DNA from: Trinickia dinghuensis
GTDB lineage: Bacteria; Pseudomonadota; Gammaproteobacteria; Burkholderiales; Burkholderiaceae
DNA: 64,000 nt
NCBI RefSeq assembly: GCF_003367175.1
Contig: NZ_QRGA01000001.1
Span: 620,001-684,000 of the forward strand
Reading direction: 5' to 3'
Shown: in pieces, positions 62,126-64,000 of the stretch
How positions within the stretch are numbered: position 1 is the stretch's first letter
Layout: each line of letters opens with the position of its first letter
The notes under the pieces: model-generated
What the model was told of the DNA's origin: nothing
Database searches by the model: none
What the model saw: the letters and a program-made list of their open reading frames with translations, nothing else
Made by a program: the position numbers and the translations under genes

Positions 62126-63050
62126 GCCGCTTCGTAGCTTGCCGCTGCGGCACCTTCATCTCCGCGAGAAATTCATCATGCAGTTCCCGCAGCACCTCCA
62201 CAAACGCCGACGCGAGCCGCTCCCGCGGCCGATGCGGCGGATACAGCAAGTAGATCGGAAACCGCACCTCGGGTGAAAACCGCCTAATCGCAATTCCCGG
62301 CCCGACAAAGTCCCTAGCAACGATCGGATGCGAAAGCGTCACCCCCATTCCCAGCCGCACCATCTCGCAGCAAATCGCGGAGTACTGCGCCTCGATCGCC
62401 ATCACTCGTTCCACGCCCGCCCGCGCGAACACCTCGTCCATCTGCGCGCGCGTGCCGTCACCGTGACATAGCGAAATAAACGACTCACCCTGCAAATCCG
62501 CGGGCTTGATCACGGACTTCTTCGCCAGCGCGTGTTCGGCCGGCACCACACACATCGCCGGGACGGTCGAAAGCAATTCGACGTCGCAATTCGATGCCTC
62601 GCTGACGTACACCGCCACACCCAGATCGCAAAACTGCGAAGCGGTCCAATGATTGATCGTGCCGGACGTATTCATATGCAGAGTCACGGTCACGCCAGGA
62701 TGCAGCCGCTGGAAGCGATCGATCGCACGCGGCACGAGCGTCAATCCCGCCGACGGCATCGCGGCAATACGCAAACGCCCCGTGCCGAGATTGCGAATCT
62801 GCGCGGCGGCATTGGCTAGCCCCTGTAGGCCCACATACGCACGCTCCACTTCACGAAAGAACGCCGTGCCCTCGCTCGTCGGAATGAGCCGCGCCCCCGT
62901 GCGCTGAAACAGCACGAGCCCAGTCTCGCGTTCCAGCTGCGAAATCAGCCGGCTCACGTTCGGCTGCGACGTAAAAAGCTCCTTGGCCGCCGCCGTCATC
63001 GATCCCGCCGTCATCACTGCCCGAAACGCCTCGATGTGCTTCAGATTCAT
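62115..63050 (-). CDS. LysR-family regulator of the divergent uptake gene
   Basis: This 311-residue protein has an N-terminal HTH (MNLKHIEAFRAVMTAGSMTAAAKELFTSQPNVSRLISQLE) close to the NocR/CysB-like group, and an effector domain with PSAGLTLVPRAIDRF. GGGGCGAGG precedes the ATG at 63050. It is divergent from a polyamine-type binding protein and most likely controls it. Five extra upstream residues are possible. Confidence 0.88.
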   Translation of the reverse strand: MNLKHIEAFRAVMTAGSMTAAAKELFTSQPNVSRLISQLERETGLVLFQRTGARLIPTSEGTAFFREVERAYVGLQGLANAAAQIRNLGTGRLRIAAMPSAGLTLVPRAIDRFQRLHPGVTVTLHMNTSGTINHWTASQFCDLGVAVYVSEASNCDVELLSTVPAMCVVPAEHALAKKSVIKPADLQGESFISLCHGDGTRAQMDEVFARAGVERVMAIEAQYSAICCEMVRLGMGVTLSHPIVARDFVGPGIAIRRFSPEVRFPIYLLYPPHRPRERLASAFVEVLRELHDEFLAEMKVPQRQATKRRGG

Positions 63051-63087
63051 CCTCGCCCCCTCCAAACCCGGCCCCGTATTAACGGTA

Positions 63088-63099
63088 AGGGTGGACCCT
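63088..63099. promoter_or_regulatory. Inverted repeat in the LysR-SBP gap
   Basis: AGGGT-GG-ACCCT is a perfect 12-bp inverted repeat between the divergent genes, 38 bp from the LysR start. A LysR dimer site is plausible. Confidence 0.3.
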
Positions 63100-63226
63100 A
63101 GGTCATATCACCCATGCATAGGTAGGTATTTTATTCGTATTGGAGATATAGCTCGCACAGCGCGAAACTTGGCTACATCGGCTCAAACGTCGAACCATCG
63201 CTACACATAATTCAGGAGACAGTCTC

Positions 63227-64000
63227 ATGAAGAAGGTGCCGCAACACCGTGCCCTTTCCCTGCTTTCGCAAACGCTGTTCGCGGCGCTAACGCTCGCCGG
63301 CACCTGTGCCGTCAGCGCTCCCGCTCATGCCGACACGACACTGTACGTGGCGAACGTCGGTGGTTCGAACGAAGACATGTACCGTCAGAAGATTGATCCG
63401 CCGTTCGAAAAAGCGCATCACGTGAAGATCGTCTACGTCGCGGGCAACTCGAGCGACACACTGGCGAAATTGCAAGCGCAGAAGGGCCATGAGCAAATCA
63501 ACGTGGCGGTGATGGACGACGGCCCGATGTATCAAGCCATGCAACTCGGCCTGTGCGGAAAGCTCGACGACGCTCCCGTCATGAAGGATCTCTATCCGCT
63601 CGCGCATCTCGGGCCGACGGCCGTCGGCGTCGGCATGGTGGCAACGGGTATCGGCTACAACGAGAAGGCGTTCGCAAAGCTCGGCCTGCCCGCCCCCGAT
63701 TCATGGAAGGCGCTTGCCGATCCGCGTCTGAAGGGCAAGGTGGGCGTGCCGCCGATCACCAATACCTACGGTCTGCATACGCTCGTCATGTTCGCGCGCA
63801 TGAACGGCGGCGGCGAGAAGAATATCGATCCGGGCTTCACGGCGATGAAGACGCGCGTCGCCCCGAACGTGCTGTCGTGGGCACCGACGCCGGGCGAGAT
63901 GGACGGGCTCATGCAATCGGGCGACGTGATCATCGCGCCTTACGGCAGCGGCCGCGCCGTTGCGCTGCAGAACACGGGCTTCCCGCTCAAGTTCATTTAT
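63227..64000 (+). CDS. Polyamine-type ABC substrate-binding protein, N-terminal part
   Basis: The first 258 residues are present and the frame is still open at the window end. The ATG at 63227 has CAGGAGAC 6 bases upstream. A signal peptide (SQTLFAALTLAGTCAVSAPAHAD) precedes a SBP_bac_8/PotD-like domain (TTLYVANVGGSNEDMYRQKIDPPFEKAHHVKIVYVAGNSSDTLAKLQAQKG; VGVPPITNTYGLHTL). It would bind a small organic solute in the periplasm. The permease and ATPase genes are expected beyond the window. Confidence 0.88.
   Translation, partial: MKKVPQHRALSLLSQTLFAALTLAGTCAVSAPAHADTTLYVANVGGSNEDMYRQKIDPPFEKAHHVKIVYVAGNSSDTLAKLQAQKGHEQINVAVMDDGPMYQAMQLGLCGKLDDAPVMKDLYPLAHLGPTAVGVGMVATGIGYNEKAFAKLGLPAPDSWKALADPRLKGKVGVPPITNTYGLHTLVMFARMNGGGEKNIDPGFTAMKTRVAPNVLSWAPTPGEMDGLMQSGDVIIAPYGSGRAVALQNTGFPLKFIY

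Overview
This window is high-GC Gram-negative chromosomal DNA, most likely from a Burkholderiaceae member of the Paraburkholderia/Trinickia/Burkholderia type. The evidence is the porin type, the hopanoid genes hpnA, hpnB, hpnH, hpnM and hpnN, the VgrG and DUF3304 families, and the GTG/TTG starts and tight ATGA overlaps. I see no rRNA, tRNA, CRISPR array or insertion sequence. Both ends cut through genes.

0-16 kb. The tail of an acid-CoA ligase is followed on the minus strand by a LytS/LytTR two-component pair and a five-gene tripartite exporter (outer-membrane factor, adaptor, ATPase, two FtsX-type permeases). A small membrane protein and a MATE exporter follow on the plus strand. Next comes an RND permease that overlaps a XRE-cupin regulator by GTGA.

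14.9-23.3 kb. A six-gene operon joins a YejABEF-type peptide/microcin C importer to a TldD/TldE-type protease pair. From yejB onward every gene overlaps the next. Import and intracellular cleavage of a peptide are probably one function here.

23.4-31.3 kb. A TonB system (tonB, exbB, two exbD genes, a TPR protein) lies behind a TonB-dependent receptor and a second XRE-cupin regulator.

31.8-38.8 kb. lrgAB diverges from a LysR gene, with two copies of a 20-bp inverted repeat between them. Then come RarD, acylphosphatase and a large PAS-GGDEF-EAL protein.

38.9-51.9 kb. Hopanoid genes: hpnA, an unknown gene, hpnB, ispH, hpnH, then a Cache-type NarL-family two-component pair, then hpnM divergent from hpnN-mlaA. 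Together they suggest hopanoid side-chain synthesis plus lipid traffic to or from the outer membrane. A TauE-type exporter follows.

51.9-58.6 kb. A type VI secretion cargo module in less GC-rich DNA: VgrG, a DUF3304 lipoprotein (probable immunity), a Tle1-type phospholipase, a DUF4123 adaptor and a PAAR tip.

58.8-64 kb. MctP-type monocarboxylate symporter with its DUF3311 partner, a porin, and a LysR gene divergent from a polyamine-type substrate-binding protein cut by the window end. The most promising leads are the yej-tld operon, the lrgAB/LysR operator pair, the duplicated gene start in the T6SS module, and several short tandem arrays.
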